DNA of 22,557 nt from a virus: the IMG/VR virus record IMGVR_UViG_3300036851_000798, positions 1 to 22,557 of that record. One strand, 5' to 3'. Positions 21,701-22,557 of the stretch are shown here, piece after piece (the first letter of the stretch is position 1; the number at the start of each line of letters is the position of its first letter). Made by a program: the position numbers and the translations under genes. Below the pieces are notes generated by a model. The model had not been told where the DNA came from. It made no database searches and saw only the letters and a list, made by a program, of their open reading frames with translations.

Positions 21701-22557
21701 GTCTGTCGCTCCGGGCGGTATCGCGAGGCCGGCAGATCGAAGGTCCAGGCGACGGCCTCGCGCGCCGTGCGCACCGAGGGCGGCACGCGAAGGAAGTACT
21801 TCTTCACCGAGCCGTCGGGCTCGGGCGTGCTGTTCGTGACGTGGACGAGCACGAGCGGCTCATCCCCCTCGAGCTCGATCCGGTAGAGCGCCCCGTAGTC
21901 GTCGGCCTGGAGCGGGCGGGCGCCGGTCTCGAGGATGAACCGGTCGTGGCCGAGCCGCTCGATCATCACGCGGCGGACCTCGGCGTTGCGCTCCTCGAGC
22001 ACGAGCTGGCCGTGGAGCGAGTCCGGCGCCGCGATGACGAACTCCGGCACCTGGACGCCGCGCCAGAAGTAGTAGCAGCGGCCGTCGGGCCAGGCGACCG
22101 CCGGACCGTCCGCGCAGTGCAGGCGGTCGTCGAGGATGCGGAGCGCGGGACGCGCCACGGCGATCACCTCGTCGCGCGTCACCCAGAAGAGCCACAGCCC
22201 GGCCTCGCTCGCCTCGACGAACGGCAGCCAGATGCCGATCCACTTCTCCAGAGCGGCGGCTGCGTCCCTTGCCGCCGCTGAATTTTTCTTGAGAGACGTT
22301 CCGGCGGCGCTCCGGGCGGCGCTCTCGGCGGCGCTCCGGGCGGCGCTCCGGGCGGCGCTCCGGGCGGCGCTCTCGGCGGCGCTCCGGGCGGCGCTCCAGG
22401 CGGCGCTCCGGGCGGCGCTCCAGGCGGCGCTCCGGGCGGCGCTCTCGGCGGCGCTCCGGGCGGCGCTCCAGGCGGCGCTCCGGGCGGCGCTCCAGGCGGC
22501 GCTCTCGGCGGCGCTCTCGGCGGCGCTCCGGGCGGCGCTCCAGGCGGCGCTCTCGGC
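21697..22557 (-). CDS. DUF6745 protein with [R/E/W]SAA repeat (5' end beyond window)
   Basis: A frame without stops runs from the right window edge to TGA at 21697, giving 286 visible residues. The N-terminal visible part is 21 copies of X-S-A-A (X is R, E or W). After a linker ([20 protein letters not shown]) comes [19 protein letters not shown] and then the DUF6745 signature: [73 protein letters not shown] and [20 protein letters not shown]. The family has no established function. A GTG at 22182 is only an internal codon: coding continues upstream with conserved residues. The true start lies outside the window. Ala-rich middle segments occur in relatives, but this regular repeat is striking. 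Confidence 0.85.
   Translation of the reverse strand, partial: AESAAWSAARSAAESAAESAAWSAARSAAWSAARSAAESAARSAAWSAARSAAWSAARSAAESAARSAARSAARSAAESAARSAAGTSLKKNSAAARDAAAALEKWIGIWLPFVEASEAGLWLFWVTRDEVIAVARPALRILDDRLHCADGPAVAWPDGRCYYFWRGVQVPEFVIAAPDSLHGQLVLEERNAEVRRVMIERLGHDRFILETGARPLQADDYGALYRIELEGDEPLVLVHVTNSTPEPDGSVKKYFLRVPPSVRTAREAVAWTFDLPASRYRPERQT
22303..22557 (-). repeat. 12-bp tandem repeat encoding XSAA, 21 copies
   Basis: The plus strand is GGCGGCGCT followed by CCG, CTC or CCA, repeated 21 times without a gap and then cut by the window end. The nine-base core is identical in every copy; only the last three bases vary. On the minus strand the copies read [CGG/GAG/TGG]-AGC-GCC-GCC, coding R/E/W-S-A-A in frame with the DUF6745 protein. 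The last three bases, from 22303 rightwards, give R E R R R E R W R W R E R W R W E E R W E. The array continues beyond the window, so its length is unknown. Confidence 0.95.

Noticed and set aside
22303-22557. Plus-strand reading of the repeat (GGAP/GGAL or [12 protein letters not shown])
   Set aside because: Both frames are open, but only the minus frame joins directly to a known domain, and the three variable codons are sensible there. No plus-strand start is seen in front of the array.
22303-22557. CRISPR array
   Set aside because: Units are 12 bp with no spacers; this is a coding tandem repeat.

Overview
The window is a high-GC (roughly 70% by eye), almost intergenic-free stretch of a tailed-phage or prophage genome. 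All convincing genes lie on the minus strand, so transcription runs from the right end (about 22557) to the left end (1). The late-gene order resembles transposable phages of the Mu superfamily: DUF3486-type small terminase, Mu gp28-type large terminase, DUF935/gp29-position portal, MuF head morphogenesis protein, protease, Mu-T-like capsid. The tail module has a tube protein, tail chaperone-like genes and a 994-residue tape measure, with no sheath gene seen. That points to a long non-contractile (siphovirus) tail, as in the B3/D3112-type Mu relatives. No integrase or transposase is visible. The host is probably a high-GC Gram-negative bacterium, but no gene here identifies it.

Layout in transcription order. 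Early/accessory block (22557-19288): a DUF6745 protein whose N-terminal part is a 12-bp tandem repeat encoding [R/E/W]SAA units and runs off the window; three very small ORFs, one disturbed by a nine-G run and one lacking a normal start codon; an HD-domain phosphohydrolase; two proteins resembling Mu GemA/gp16 helical modules; a 69-aa protein; an excisionase-like HTH protein. Lysis and pre-packaging block (19237-17102): an M15 peptidase endolysin, small membrane or exported proteins, a DUF1353 protein, a two-TM holin-like protein and a Mu gp26-like winged-helix protein. Packaging and head block (17105-5946): terS, terL, portal, MuF, a protease-scaffold-major capsid fusion, a cement protein with an extra C-terminal domain, a small head protein, a LamG-like protein, connector and head-closure genes. 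Tail block (5945-1): tail terminator, tube, two chaperone-like genes, tape measure and the start of a downstream tail gene.

Nearly every junction right of 15049 is a 4-bp ATGA or GTGA stop/start overlap, so the genes are translationally coupled in long operons. The two larger gaps inside the late region (9629-9819 and 14871-15048) are rich in inverted repeats; the second also carries three GTGACA direct repeats and is the best candidate for late-gene control.

Most unusual points: (1) the in-frame [R/E/W]SAA minisatellite fused to DUF6745; (2) classical signal-peptide-like N-termini on three consecutive virion-type genes and on the large terminase; (3) clustered GemA-like modules; (4) the protease-capsid fusion; (5) a nine-G tract and a GTAG junction that break otherwise regular gene boundaries. 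All family assignments come from recognising sequence patterns; no database search was run.
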